Source: Methanobrevibacter sp.
GTDB taxonomy: Archaea; Methanobacteriota; Methanobacteria; Methanobacteriales; Methanobacteriaceae
DNA length: 64,000 nt
Direction: 5' to 3'
Assembly (NCBI GenBank): GCA_022775905.1
Contig: JALFJX010000036.1
Location: forward strand, 1 to 64,000
Shown here: positions 9,878 to 19,426 of the stretch, piece after piece
Layout: every line of letters starts with the position of its first letter
Position numbering within the stretch: position 1 is the first letter of the stretch
The notes under the pieces: generated by a model
The model's input: only the letters and a program-made list of their open reading frames with translations
What the model was told of the DNA's origin: nothing
Databases searched by the model: none
Made by a program: the position numbers and the translations under genes

Positions 9878-12750
9878 GTTCAGACACTTCTGAAAAAGGC
9901 TTCCAAAATGATATTATTGCTTATCTTACTGGCACAGGTTATGTGAAAAGAACAACTAATGATTATGATGTTACTTCTTGTTTGGATGTTGAATTGGTTT
10001 TGAATTTTATTCATGCCACTCAACCTAAGGCATGGAAGAAGTTTGCGAAGCATAATAAGTCTAATGCTGAAGTGAGATTTATCATGTCTTTGGTTAGACA
10101 GATTAAGAAGAAAGGAACTATTGCTGTTTTGAGAGAAGGATTCCGTGATATTGCTAAATTTGATTTGTTTTATCCAAGACCTAACAGCACTCTTAACCCT
10201 GAATTGAAAGCCAAATTCAATAAAAATATTTTTTCTGTTGTTGATGAGTTGGAATATCAAAACAAGGATAAAGGTAATCGTTTGGATTTGGTTATATTTA
10301 TTAATGGTATCCCCATATCAACTATTGAATTGAAAAATACTTTTACCCAAAGTGTTGACAATGCTGTTAACCAGTATAAGTTTACTCGTGACCCTCGTGA
10401 ACCCTTATTCAAGAATTGTTTAGTGCATTTTGCTATGAGCAATGAAGAAATAAAGATGACCACTAAACTTAATGGCGCTAAAACAAGATTTTTACCATTT
10501 AACAAAGGAATTGAAAACCCTGAAGTAAAAGATGATTATAATACTTCTTACTTATATACGGAAATACTTCAAAAGAACCAATTATCACGTTTGATTAATA
10601 ATTTTATATTTGAAGAAGACGAAACTGTAATCTTTCCTCGTTTCCATCAATTAGATTGTGTCAACATGCTGTTAGATAAGCCAGAACCTGGCCACAACTA
10701 TCTCATCCAGCATAGTGCGGGATCAGGTAAAACCAAAACAATTGCATGGTTAGCACATGGATTACTAAACAAATTCGATGACAACAACAAAAGGATTTAT
10801 GATATGGTTATTGTAATATCCGATCGTAAAGTTATTGATGCTCAATTACAAGACCAAGTTAAAGCTATTGAAAGAAAGCAAGGTGTTGTTGAAAAGATTG
10901 ACAAAGACTCCAAGCAGTTAGCTGAAGCTATTAAATCTGGAACTAATATTGTGGTTACTACATTACATAAGTTTTCATATATTTTGGATAAGATTGAAGA
11001 TGTTGAAGACCGCAATTATGCAATTATTGTTGATGAAGCTCATTCTTCTCAATCAGGTTCTCATGCAAAGCATTTACGTGAAGGTTTAACTAATGCTGAA
11101 GCAGACAAAGATACTTTAGATGAAGCTGAAGATGAATACGATGAAGCACTCTTAGATGAAATGGAAAAAAGAAGAAACACTCCTAACCTATCTTTCTTTG
11201 CATTCACTGCTACTCCAAAAGCTAGAACTTTGGAAATGTTTGGTGAAAAAGATGCTGAATTTGGTGATTTTAGACCTCATCATTTATACAGCATGAAACA
11301 AGCAATTAAAGAAGGTTTCATCCTTGACGTGTTGGAAAATTACTTAACGTATCCTACTTATTTCAAATTAGTGAAAACTGTTGAAGATGATCCAGAATTC
11401 GATGAGGATAAAGCAAAAAGGGTACTGCGAAGATTTGTTGAGTTGCATCCTCATGCAATTAAAGAAAAAACTGAAATAATGTTGGATCACTTTATGAACT
11501 CAACTATCCATAAAATCAAAGGTAAAGCAAAAGCTATGCTTGTTACTGGCAGTAGGAAAGAAGCGGTTTTATATAAATTGGAATTTGACAGACAAATTAA
11601 AGCCAGAAACTTGCCGATAAAAACATTGGCAGCATTCACAGGAACAATCAAACAGGACACAATAGAGTACACTGAAGCCAACATTAACGATACTAATAAA
11701 TCTGTAAAAGAAGCGTTCAAAAGTGACGAATACAAGATTCTCATTGTTGCTAACAAGTTCCAAACTGGTTTTGACCAACCGTTATTACATACAATGTATA
11801 TTAATAAGATGCTTAGAGGCGTTGCAGCAGTTCAAACATTGAGTCGTGCAAATAGAATTGCACCACACAAAGACGATACATTAATTTTGGACTTCGTTAA
11901 TGATACTGACACAATTCGTGAATCATTTGAGCCATATTATGGTCAAACATCACTTGAAAAAGAAACAGACTATCATATCCTTTATGATTTAATGGAAGAA
12001 ATTTACAAAGGAATGATATTTGACGAAGAAGAAGTTGAAGAGTTTGTAAAAGCATATCAAAAAGGTGTTCATCAATCCAAGTTACATAACCTTTTGGAAG
12101 AACCTGTCAAAAGATTTAAAAGAATATCTGATGACAAAGACAAACTCTTATTCAAAAAATTACTTAGGCGATATCAAAGTTTGTATTCTTTTATGGCTCA
12201 GTTATTGCCATTTAGTGATTTAAGCTTGGAGAAACTTTACATTTACATCAAATTCTTAAACAGATTACTGCCAGGTCAGGTGCCTGACATAATTCGAGGA
12301 TTACTTGATGATGTTGACATGGATTCCTATAAGATTGATACTCGTGACGAAGGCGGATCTATAATTCTTAATGATGGTGAAGGAGAATTAACTGGAATTA
12401 GTGGCGGAATTCCAAGTGTGTTTAATGATAAAGAAAAAACAAGATTGTCACAGATATTGGAAGCATTAAACGAAGCATTTGCTACTGACTTTACAGATGA
12501 AGACAGTTTATTCGTAACACAAATCGCTAATCACATAATGTCTGATGAGGGTTTCATAACTAAAGTAAAAAGTAATCCACGCGAAAATGTTGCAGCTATA
12601 TTCGGCAATATCTTTGAAGATGAACTTGTAACAATTTATGAAAGCAATGATACTTTTTACAACAAGATTAACAACAATCCAGAACTCAAAGAAAGATTGA
12701 AAAATGATTTGTTGGATTTTGTGTATGAAGAAACAGGTGAACAAACATGA
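9874..12750 (+). CDS. hsdR: Type I restriction endonuclease subunit R (translocase/nuclease)
   Basis: The 958-residue motor and nuclease subunit pumps DNA using ATP and cuts it when the site is unmethylated. The N-terminal PD-(D/E)xK-type nuclease shows LDLVIFINGIP then STIELKN at about residues 137-155. SF2 helicase motifs follow: Walker A SAGSGKTKT (about 282), DEAH in IIVDEAHSSQSG (about 386), TATP in FFAFTATPKA (about 446) and motif VI QTLSRANRIAPHKDD (about 655). No break is visible. The start overlaps hsdS (ATGA), and the stop overlaps the next small gene in the same way. Confidence 0.97.
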   Translation: MSSDTSEKGFQNDIIAYLTGTGYVKRTTNDYDVTSCLDVELVLNFIHATQPKAWKKFAKHNKSNAEVRFIMSLVRQIKKKGTIAVLREGFRDIAKFDLFYPRPNSTLNPELKAKFNKNIFSVVDELEYQNKDKGNRLDLVIFINGIPISTIELKNTFTQSVDNAVNQYKFTRDPREPLFKNCLVHFAMSNEEIKMTTKLNGAKTRFLPFNKGIENPEVKDDYNTSYLYTEILQKNQLSRLINNFIFEEDETVIFPRFHQLDCVNMLLDKPEPGHNYLIQHSAGSGKTKTIAWLAHGLLNKFDDNNKRIYDMVIVISDRKVIDAQLQDQVKAIERKQGVVEKIDKDSKQLAEAIKSGTNIVVTTLHKFSYILDKIEDVEDRNYAIIVDEAHSSQSGSHAKHLREGLTNAEADKDTLDEAEDEYDEALLDEMEKRRNTPNLSFFAFTATPKARTLEMFGEKDAEFGDFRPHHLYSMKQAIKEGFILDVLENYLTYPTYFKLVKTVEDDPEFDEDKAKRVLRRFVELHPHAIKEKTEIMLDHFMNSTIHKIKGKAKAMLVTGSRKEAVLYKLEFDRQIKARNLPIKTLAAFTGTIKQDTIEYTEANINDTNKSVKEAFKSDEYKILIVANKFQTGFDQPLLHTMYINKMLRGVAAVQTLSRANRIAPHKDDTLILDFVNDTDTIRESFEPYYGQTSLEKETDYHILYDLMEEIYKGMIFDEEEVEEFVKAYQKGVHQSKLHNLLEEPVKRFKRISDDKDKLLFKKLLRRYQSLYSFMAQLLPFSDLSLEKLYIYIKFLNRLLPGQVPDIIRGLLDDVDMDSYKIDTRDEGGSIILNDGEGELTGISGGIPSVFNDKEKTRLSQILEALNEAFATDFTDEDSLFVTQIANHIMSDEGFITKVKSNPRENVAAIFGNIFEDELVTIYESNDTFYNKINNNPELKERLKNDLLDFVYEETGEQT

Positions 12751-13265
12751 ATGGTGCGGTTTTGATGGATTTAGATTATGAAAAGGAAAGATTATTGGGT
12801 CTGATTGAAGTATATAATCTGTATGATGAAGATGAAATTAATATTAGTTTGTCTAATTTTGATTTGAATATTGAAGAAGTAGGTAATACTGATAAGCATA
12901 ATCTTACAATTATTTGTGATGTCAATGCTAATTCTGATAATTTTAAAAAATATGATAAATCTAATTCAGAAATTTGTTTAAATTACACATTTAACGATGA
13001 AGAATTCTCTACCATTCATATGGATAGTACTAGTTTTTATTTTGATAGTGGACTGTTTGAACCTGAATTTACTGGCCATAAAACAGTCAAATATACAGTT
13101 TACGATATAAATTTAGATAAAATTGAAGAAATCATTATTGATATCGAAGCATTTTTATATGAAAAAGAAGATGACAACGGCGAAGGAATAGAAATTGTCA
13201 TTGAATTTGACCAGGAGAAGTTTGAAAATGAGTTACGCAAGTTTGGATTTACAAAACACGATTGA
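12747..13265 (+). CDS. Unrecognised acidic protein between hsdR and the DUF4011 helicase gene
   Basis: I do not recognise this 172-residue protein. It is strongly acidic, with no Cys cluster, no signal peptide and no membrane segment. It looks beta-rich in the middle (ICLNYTFNDEEFSTIHMDST) with an acidic helix at the end. Its ATG overlaps the hsdR stop by 4 bases, and its 3' end overlaps the next gene by 38 bases, so it is locked into the operon. A second Met six codons in (at 12765) is an alternative start. The tight coupling suggests it is a working part of the defence system, for example a regulator, DNA mimic or subunit of the helicase protein; that is inference only. Confidence 0.75.
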   Translation: MNGAVLMDLDYEKERLLGLIEVYNLYDEDEINISLSNFDLNIEEVGNTDKHNLTIICDVNANSDNFKKYDKSNSEICLNYTFNDEEFSTIHMDSTSFYFDSGLFEPEFTGHKTVKYTVYDINLDKIEEIIIDIEAFLYEKEDDNGEGIEIVIEFDQEKFENELRKFGFTKHD

Positions 13266-16200
13266 AGGTTTAAGAGATAGTCTTTTGGATATGAGTTTGA
13301 GAAATAACTTGTTGAATTTTAGACCTAGGAAAAAGAATATTGAAATCGTTGATGAAGACATTGCTTCTTTGTACAATATTCTTGTTGTTAACGAACAAAA
13401 GATGAAATTCCTATCTAACGAGACGCTTGATGAAGATGCATTGTTAGATAATACTTGGGATTCCAATGCTGAATTAAAAGATACTCATGTAGATAAATTT
13501 CTCCAAACAAAATATGATGAAAACGAATTACAAAAAAAATTAACCCATCTTTACCGTGACAATAAAACAGTTCTTGAAGAACAAGGTTACAATGATTTCT
13601 ATTTGGCATTAGGTTTCTTGGAATGGAAAGAAATTGACTATGAAGAGGGTATTCATAAAGCTCCATTGGTTTTAGTTCCAATGACTATTGAAAGAACTTC
13701 CATTTCAAAACCATTTACTGTTAATTGGAATGGGGATGAGGTAAGGTCTAATTTATCATTGATATACAAGCTTCAAGAGCAAGGTGTTGAAATACCTGAT
13801 TTTGAGGAATTTGAATCAGAACAAGATTTGATAACTTATTTTAAAGAGATAGAGTCCATTATAGCCAATAAACCTGGTTGGAAAATATCTAAAGATATTT
13901 TTTTATCTAGTTTTAATTTTAAAAAGTTTGTAATGTTTAAAGACTTGAATTTAGACAATTGGGCAGGAATAGAGAATCATCCGATTAAAAGTTTATTTTA
14001 TGTTGATGAACATAATTTTGATTCAGATAATGAATTGGATTTAAATTCGATGAGTTCAACTGAAATATATAATGTTGTGGATGCTGATTCGTCTCAGCTT
14101 GCCGTTTTGGAAGAGGCAAAAAAAGGTAAAAATCTTGTTGTAGAGGGGCCTCCTGGAACTGGTAAATCTCAAACTATTGTTAATTTGATTGCAGAATTAA
14201 TGGCAAGAGGACAAACAGTATTATTTGTAAGTGAAAAGAAAGCAGCATTAGATGTTGTAAAAACAAGATTAGATAGTGTTGGCTTAGGTGAAGGATGCTT
14301 AGAACTTCATGGTAAAAATTCCAACAAAAAAGAGTTCTTAAATGAAATAGAACGTACCTTGAAGATTGATGCTGTAGAACTTTCAGATGAAAGTGATTTC
14401 AGACATTTAGATGAAATAAAAGATGATTTAGACGAATATGTTGACAAATTGCATACCATATATGAGGATACTGAGTTGACTCCATTTCAGTTAATTGGAA
14501 TATATGAATATCGCAGTCAAGAATTAATTAATAATGACCAAGAGATACTGAAATTAGATATTGACGATGTTTCACAGTTAGATAAAGAAAAAAGAGGAGA
14601 GATAGTTAGAAAATTGGATGAAATCGTCAAATATTATGATTTGATATCACCTGTTTCAGATAATGTATGGAGAAATACTTCACCTGATAATTTAAGTTCA
14701 CCAGAGGTCAAAGAATTAGCTGAAAAGTTAGAAGAATTATCCAATATATTAACCCAATTTGATGAATTGGATACAAACATTCATGAATTAATTGGTGTTG
14801 ATAAAATAAATAATCTAAATATCGAACCTTTAATATCCAACTCGAAAATACTTCGACCAAATTTAAAATTGCTAAGAGATAGTGACGATTTAGAAAAACT
14901 AATTAATGACATAGCCACATTCCAAGATAAAATTGGCAATACTGATTTGGATGTAATGGATTTAGATTTAGATGAAATGAAAAATGAAATTGACACATTA
15001 TTAGGGAATATTGATGGCTTAAACATCAACATGGAAATCGTAGATAAAGAAGATTTCAAAACAATAAGTGATGATTTCAAATCAAACAAAAACATCATTG
15101 AGGAATCCAATTTAGAACAAGCCCTTACAAATCCAAATCTTGAAGCAGAATTCAATGAATTCAAAACTAAAAGGAACTCTTTCTTCAAACGATTAATTGA
15201 CGGCAATTACAAAAGAATCAAAAACAACTTTAAAAGTTATTACACCACAGATGTAAGTGATGATCAAATTGAAAGTGATTTTGAAAAAGTTATCACTGCC
15301 AATAATGATTTAACTAAACTAAGAAACAAGATATCAGCATATTCCAAATCAGAAACTAACAATGATGATAAAATTGTTGTAGAATCTGAAAAGCTATTGT
15401 CATGGGTTTCTGAATTAGACAGAATCAAATCCAATTTATCTTCATATCAGATTTCAGTACAAAATAACACAATTAAAGAGAAAGTCAACAACCTCATTGA
15501 ACTAAAAGCACTACTGCAAGAAATTGAAAGTATGGACGATATTGGTGCATACTACTTCAATGATGATTGGAAATCTCATAAGTCTAATGTCCGAAAACTC
15601 AAAGAACAATTAAACAATATTCAAGAATTCAAAAAACAATATGATTCCAACTATTTTAATGACACAACAATAGAATTCATTGAATCCAATCAATTTGACA
15701 TATTAGATTCATATTTAAATGAACTTTCTGATGTTAAAACTAAAATCCAAAAGCAATATAATGACATTAACAGTAAATTACATTTTAAAAATGAACTTGC
15801 TGTAACTAGCATGGATGTTGCAGATGTCCCTGAAATGAAAAGCAATACTGATATGCTATTGGAACATATTGAAAACTTAAATGACTATAGGTTATTTACT
15901 AAGTATTGTAATGAATATGCTGATAAATACGCAAAACAATTAATCGAATACATCAAAGCAGATAAGATAAAATCAAATATGGTAACTAGTTTATTTTACT
16001 ACAATTTCTCCAATATTGCTTTAAAAGATATATTCACCAATGATTCTGTATTGGATGAATTTAATTCCAGATTACATGAGGAAAAATTATCCAAATTCAA
16101 GAAATTAGATAAAAACATAATTGAATCCAATAAATATAGGGTTCGTGAAGTTTTAGGTAGGAACAGACCGAACATGTCAATTGCTGCAGGACCAACATCT

Positions 16201-18528
16201 AGTTTAGGCATATTAAAAAGAGAAATGGGTAAAAAAAGAAAAATCAAACCAATCAGAAGAATTTTAACAGAAACAAGCGACATCATCTCGTATATAAAAC
16301 CTTGCTTTATGATGTCTCCACTGTCAATTGCACAATACTTAGATCCTAAAATATATGAATCTTACTTTGATTATGTTATTTTTGACGAAGCAAGTCAAGT
16401 AAAAATTGAAGATTCAATAGGTGCTATGCTAAGAGGTAACAGATATATCGTTATGGGAGACACAAAGCAATTGCCTCCAACAACATTCTTTGAAAAAGAA
16501 TTAGACATTGATGAAGACGATGATGAAGAAAGCTTAACAGAAAACATTGAAAGTATTTTACACTTATGTAAAAACACATTTGAAACAAAAATGCTTAAAT
16601 GGCACTACAGAAGTCGCCATGAGTCATTAATATCTGTTTCCAATCAAGAATTCTATAACAATGAGTTATATGTTTTCCCTTCACCTACAAAAGAATCAGA
16701 AGACCTTGGACTTAAATTTGTATATGATCCAACAACAGTCTATGACAGAGGCGGCGGAACAAACAACATTAAAGAAGCAGAAAATGTTGTAGAATATGCA
16801 TTTGATTGCTTTAGAAAATGGGGAAACTCCAGAAGTTTAGGTATCGGAACATTCAACCTAAAACAAAGAAATACCATAATGGACATATTAGAAAAGAAAC
16901 TAAAAGACCATCCTGACTTAGAACACTTCTTCAATGAAGATGGTGAAGACGGTTTCTTTGTTAAAAACCTTGAAAACATACAAGGAGACGAAAGAGACAT
17001 CATATTAATAAGTGTGGGTTATGGTATCGACCAAAATAATAGACTATCATTAAGCTTTGGACCTTTAAATAAAGAAGGTGGTGAAAGAAGACTAAATGTA
17101 TTGATTACAAGAGCTAAAAAACAATGCGTTGTATTTTGTAACTTCAAATCTTCATTAATGCACACAACTGAAAAAACACCAAGAGGTGTAGAAGCACTCA
17201 AAACTTTCCTATACTATGCTGAAAATGGAGAATTCCCAGAAAACTACCATACAGGAGATGATTTCGACTCACCATTTGAAGAAGCAGTATACAACTTCTT
17301 AACTGATGAAGGATACACTGTTGAAAAGCAAGTCGGATGTGCAGGATACAAAATAGACCTGGCCATTGTTGATAAAGATGACTCAAACAGATATATCCTA
17401 GGAATTGAATGTGATGGTGCAACCTACCATTCATCACCATTAGCAAGAGACAGGGACAGGCTAAGACAAGAAGTTCTTGAAGGTCTAGGATGGAAATTCC
17501 ATAGGATATGGTCTACCGATTGGTATCATGTCAATCAAACTGCAAAAGAAAGATTGCTAAATGCAGTAGAAGATGCAATGAAAAATAAAGATAACAAAAT
17601 GATTGCTGAAAAGTTTGAAAGCAATTACAAACCAAATGTTGTTGTTAAAACACAAGAAGACAAAAAACAAGAAGAATTAGACAAGTATTTTGAGGAATAT
17701 GAAAACTATTATGCGTATAGTCCTTATCCTTTAACAAATGTTGTTGGATTGGTAGAAACTGAAGGCCCTATCCATAAAGAGGATATTTATGACTTTATGA
17801 AAGTTGAAATGAATAGAAAAGCAACTAAAAGTTTTAAAACCGAAATCGATGGATATTTACTAAATGCAATCAGAAGTAATTTAATTGAACGAGACTATGA
17901 GTTTTATATGCCAAATAATTTCGATTTTGATGGAATGAAAGTTAGAAGGAGAGATTCTCCTAAAATTGATCGCATTCATCCAAAAGAAATTGAAAAATCA
18001 ATTATTTACACATTAAAACTGCAATATTCCTCTTCTGAAGTTGATTTAATCAAATCTGCTTCAACATATTTAGGTTTTAAATCTCTACGAGCAAATGTCA
18101 AAGAAAAATTTGAAATTGCAATTCAAGATTTACTTTTCGATAAAACGATTAAAGAAACAAATGGAACTATTGAATTAAATCAAGGAAATGCTAAAGAACG
18201 ACCCACAGATTTAATAGAAAATGTTGACAATACTATAACTCAGAAGAAACCTTATAAACACTCAATAAATTTAACAGAAGATATTGATAATACTATAACT
18301 AGGGAAAAAACTTACGAACACTCAACAAGTTTAACAGATAGTAGGACTGAGAAAAAGACGAATAATAACATGACATTTACTCCTGCAGAAATTAGAAAAA
18401 GATATGAAAATATAAATCTTCAATTAATAAATGAAGGTAAAATTGCAGGTGTAGAAGAAATAATGGATCGTGTTGGAGTAAAATATCGCATCATTGAAAA
18501 AAATAGGTTGTATGAAATTTTTGAGTAA
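13228..18528 (+). CDS. DUF4011 / SF1 helicase / Vsr-like nuclease / DUF3320 defence protein
   Basis: This is a giant 1766-residue protein. I chose ATG 13228, which follows GGAGAAG, over an upstream in-frame start lacking a good site. Domains in order: DUF4011-like N-terminus (LRDSLLDMSLRNNLLNF at about residue 14); SF1 Walker A GPPGTGKSQ (about 306); a long helical insertion (about 420-950); Walker B VIFDEASQ (about 1050) with GDTKQLPP; motif VI VLITRAKKQC (about 1293). A Vsr/MTES_1575-like nuclease follows at about 1345-1450 (KIDLAIV, then IECDGATYHS). A DUF3320-like domain (YSPYPLTNVVGLVETEGP) is near 1497. A Thr-rich repeat tail and a terminal domain end it. Such proteins occur in defence islands, to my recollection reported under the name Hhe. 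It probably unwinds and cleaves foreign DNA. Confidence 0.9.
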   Translation: MSYASLDLQNTIEGLRDSLLDMSLRNNLLNFRPRKKNIEIVDEDIASLYNILVVNEQKMKFLSNETLDEDALLDNTWDSNAELKDTHVDKFLQTKYDENELQKKLTHLYRDNKTVLEEQGYNDFYLALGFLEWKEIDYEEGIHKAPLVLVPMTIERTSISKPFTVNWNGDEVRSNLSLIYKLQEQGVEIPDFEEFESEQDLITYFKEIESIIANKPGWKISKDIFLSSFNFKKFVMFKDLNLDNWAGIENHPIKSLFYVDEHNFDSDNELDLNSMSSTEIYNVVDADSSQLAVLEEAKKGKNLVVEGPPGTGKSQTIVNLIAELMARGQTVLFVSEKKAALDVVKTRLDSVGLGEGCLELHGKNSNKKEFLNEIERTLKIDAVELSDESDFRHLDEIKDDLDEYVDKLHTIYEDTELTPFQLIGIYEYRSQELINNDQEILKLDIDDVSQLDKEKRGEIVRKLDEIVKYYDLISPVSDNVWRNTSPDNLSSPEVKELAEKLEELSNILTQFDELDTNIHELIGVDKINNLNIEPLISNSKILRPNLKLLRDSDDLEKLINDIATFQDKIGNTDLDVMDLDLDEMKNEIDTLLGNIDGLNINMEIVDKEDFKTISDDFKSNKNIIEESNLEQALTNPNLEAEFNEFKTKRNSFFKRLIDGNYKRIKNNFKSYYTTDVSDDQIESDFEKVITANNDLTKLRNKISAYSKSETNNDDKIVVESEKLLSWVSELDRIKSNLSSYQISVQNNTIKEKVNNLIELKALLQEIESMDDIGAYYFNDDWKSHKSNVRKLKEQLNNIQEFKKQYDSNYFNDTTIEFIESNQFDILDSYLNELSDVKTKIQKQYNDINSKLHFKNELAVTSMDVADVPEMKSNTDMLLEHIENLNDYRLFTKYCNEYADKYAKQLIEYIKADKIKSNMVTSLFYYNFSNIALKDIFTNDSVLDEFNSRLHEEKLSKFKKLDKNIIESNKYRVREVLGRNRPNMSIAAGPTSSLGILKREMGKKRKIKPIRRILTETSDIISYIKPCFMMSPLSIAQYLDPKIYESYFDYVIFDEASQVKIEDSIGAMLRGNRYIVMGDTKQLPPTTFFEKELDIDEDDDEESLTENIESILHLCKNTFETKMLKWHYRSRHESLISVSNQEFYNNELYVFPSPTKESEDLGLKFVYDPTTVYDRGGGTNNIKEAENVVEYAFDCFRKWGNSRSLGIGTFNLKQRNTIMDILEKKLKDHPDLEHFFNEDGEDGFFVKNLENIQGDERDIILISVGYGIDQNNRLSLSFGPLNKEGGERRLNVLITRAKKQCVVFCNFKSSLMHTTEKTPRGVEALKTFLYYAENGEFPENYHTGDDFDSPFEEAVYNFLTDEGYTVEKQVGCAGYKIDLAIVDKDDSNRYILGIECDGATYHSSPLARDRDRLRQEVLEGLGWKFHRIWSTDWYHVNQTAKERLLNAVEDAMKNKDNKMIAEKFESNYKPNVVVKTQEDKKQEELDKYFEEYENYYAYSPYPLTNVVGLVETEGPIHKEDIYDFMKVEMNRKATKSFKTEIDGYLLNAIRSNLIERDYEFYMPNNFDFDGMKVRRRDSPKIDRIHPKEIEKSIIYTLKLQYSSSEVDLIKSASTYLGFKSLRANVKEKFEIAIQDLLFDKTIKETNGTIELNQGNAKERPTDLIENVDNTITQKKPYKHSINLTEDIDNTITREKTYEHSTSLTDSRTEKKTNNNMTFTPAEIRKRYENINLQLINEGKIAGVEEIMDRVGVKYRIIEKNRLYEIFE
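18211..18345 (+). repeat. 60-bp in-frame tandem repeat in the helicase C-terminal tail
   Basis: Two copies of a 60-bp unit (18211-18270 and 18271-18330) plus the first bases of a third. Each encodes 20 residues with the shared core DNTIT followed by (K/T)Y(K/E)HS. The repeat lies in a linker between the DUF3320-like region and the last C-terminal segment. Being a multiple of three it can vary in copy number without breaking the frame. Confidence 0.75.
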
Positions 18529-18576
18529 TACAAAGTAGTTTTAGTATTACTTTATTTATTTCAAACAATCTGTTAT

Positions 18577-18807
18577 CTATTTACCATTATTTGTTAATCT
18601 ATAAAGTCTCCCTTTACGCATTTCAGGATTGATTATCTCAATCAAATCTTTACTTTTCAGTTCTGACAATACCTTGCTCACGTGATTAGTTTTGATGTTG
18701 CTGCGCTCGGCAATTTCGGTTGGCATCAGCACATCCTCATCTAAAGCTTTTAAAACCCTCTGTCTGTACGAAGACCTTTGAATGAATTCAAACGTTTCTT
18801 TATCCAT
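18577..18807 (-). CDS. Small winged-helix transcription regulator
   Basis: This is a 76-residue DNA-binding protein (MDKETFEFIQRSSYRQ onward). It is a nearly pure winged helix: helix-turn-helix IAERSNIKTNHVSKVLSELK, then a wing with RKGRLYRLTNNG. I prefer the ATG at 18807 to an in-frame ATG at 18879, because the extra 24 residues look non-coding and a TATA-like GATATATAG lies about 25 bases upstream of 18807. It is convergent with the defence operon. It is closely similar to the regulator at 41144-41440: both share TNHVSKVLSELKSK-type and RKGRLYRLT segments. It may regulate the surface-protein genes upstream or itself. Confidence 0.85.
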   Translation of the reverse strand: MDKETFEFIQRSSYRQRVLKALDEDVLMPTEIAERSNIKTNHVSKVLSELKSKDLIEIINPEMRKGRLYRLTNNGK

Positions 18808-18879
18808 AACAAAATCAACTCTTACAATACTATATATCGCCAATATGATATAAAATGTTGCTTGACATCTACAAAGCAA

Positions 18880-19426
18880 AGAATAACCTCTTCCGGAAAT
18901 AATGCTCCCAAAATATCATGATAATGATTGAGCAAAGATTACTTTACACAATAACCTATCAAAATAATCAGTCATCAAACGGATTAAATCATAGCTAATG
19001 GCAACATAGGATTTGTAATTGATATTCAAAATATTTTTTAACAATGAAATTATCTGTAAAAAAGAGATGAAGAGCTTGTCGTTTACTCCTCAAGTGAATT
19101 GATATGTCTACAATTAATAATTACAATGATAAAGTATAAAAAGAAGGAATCATCCCACGACACGAAGACGATCCCGCAATTTATCCTTGGTGTGATACAA
19201 TATATGCCCAATCAGCTATTTAAGGTCTTCTGCAGCATTTGTATAAAATAAAAATTAATGTAAACAGGTTGTTTGATATATACGTGAAGATTCGTTTTTA
19301 GTAGTGGGCGAAGGCGTTAATAGTTAAATAAAAGAATAGTTAATTTAAACCTATATGGAATCATTGAAGTGTGAAATGGTCTAGGTCATGATAAATTAAA
19401 ATAAATTGAAGGTGCAGTTGCACCAC
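18880..19426. other. Decayed 550-bp stretch with coding remnants
   Basis: No intact gene is present. Two overlapping plus-strand open pieces in different frames look like remains of one gene. One (about 19060-19250) contains DEELVVYSSSELICLQ; the other (about 19140-19223) contains GIIPRHEDDPAIYPWCD. Neither has a start with a ribosome binding site, and I do not recognise the family. Base composition here is less AT-rich than true spacers nearby, which fits a decayed coding sequence. Confidence 0.35.

Noticed and set aside
16395-17446. Several minus-strand open frames of 60-90 codons inside the helicase gene.
   Set aside because: They are shadows of a strongly coding plus-strand frame and lack ribosome binding sites.
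18757-18879. Longer start (ATG 18879) for the winged-helix regulator.
   Set aside because: The extra 24 residues do not align with its paralogue, and the TATA-like box lies inside that stretch.
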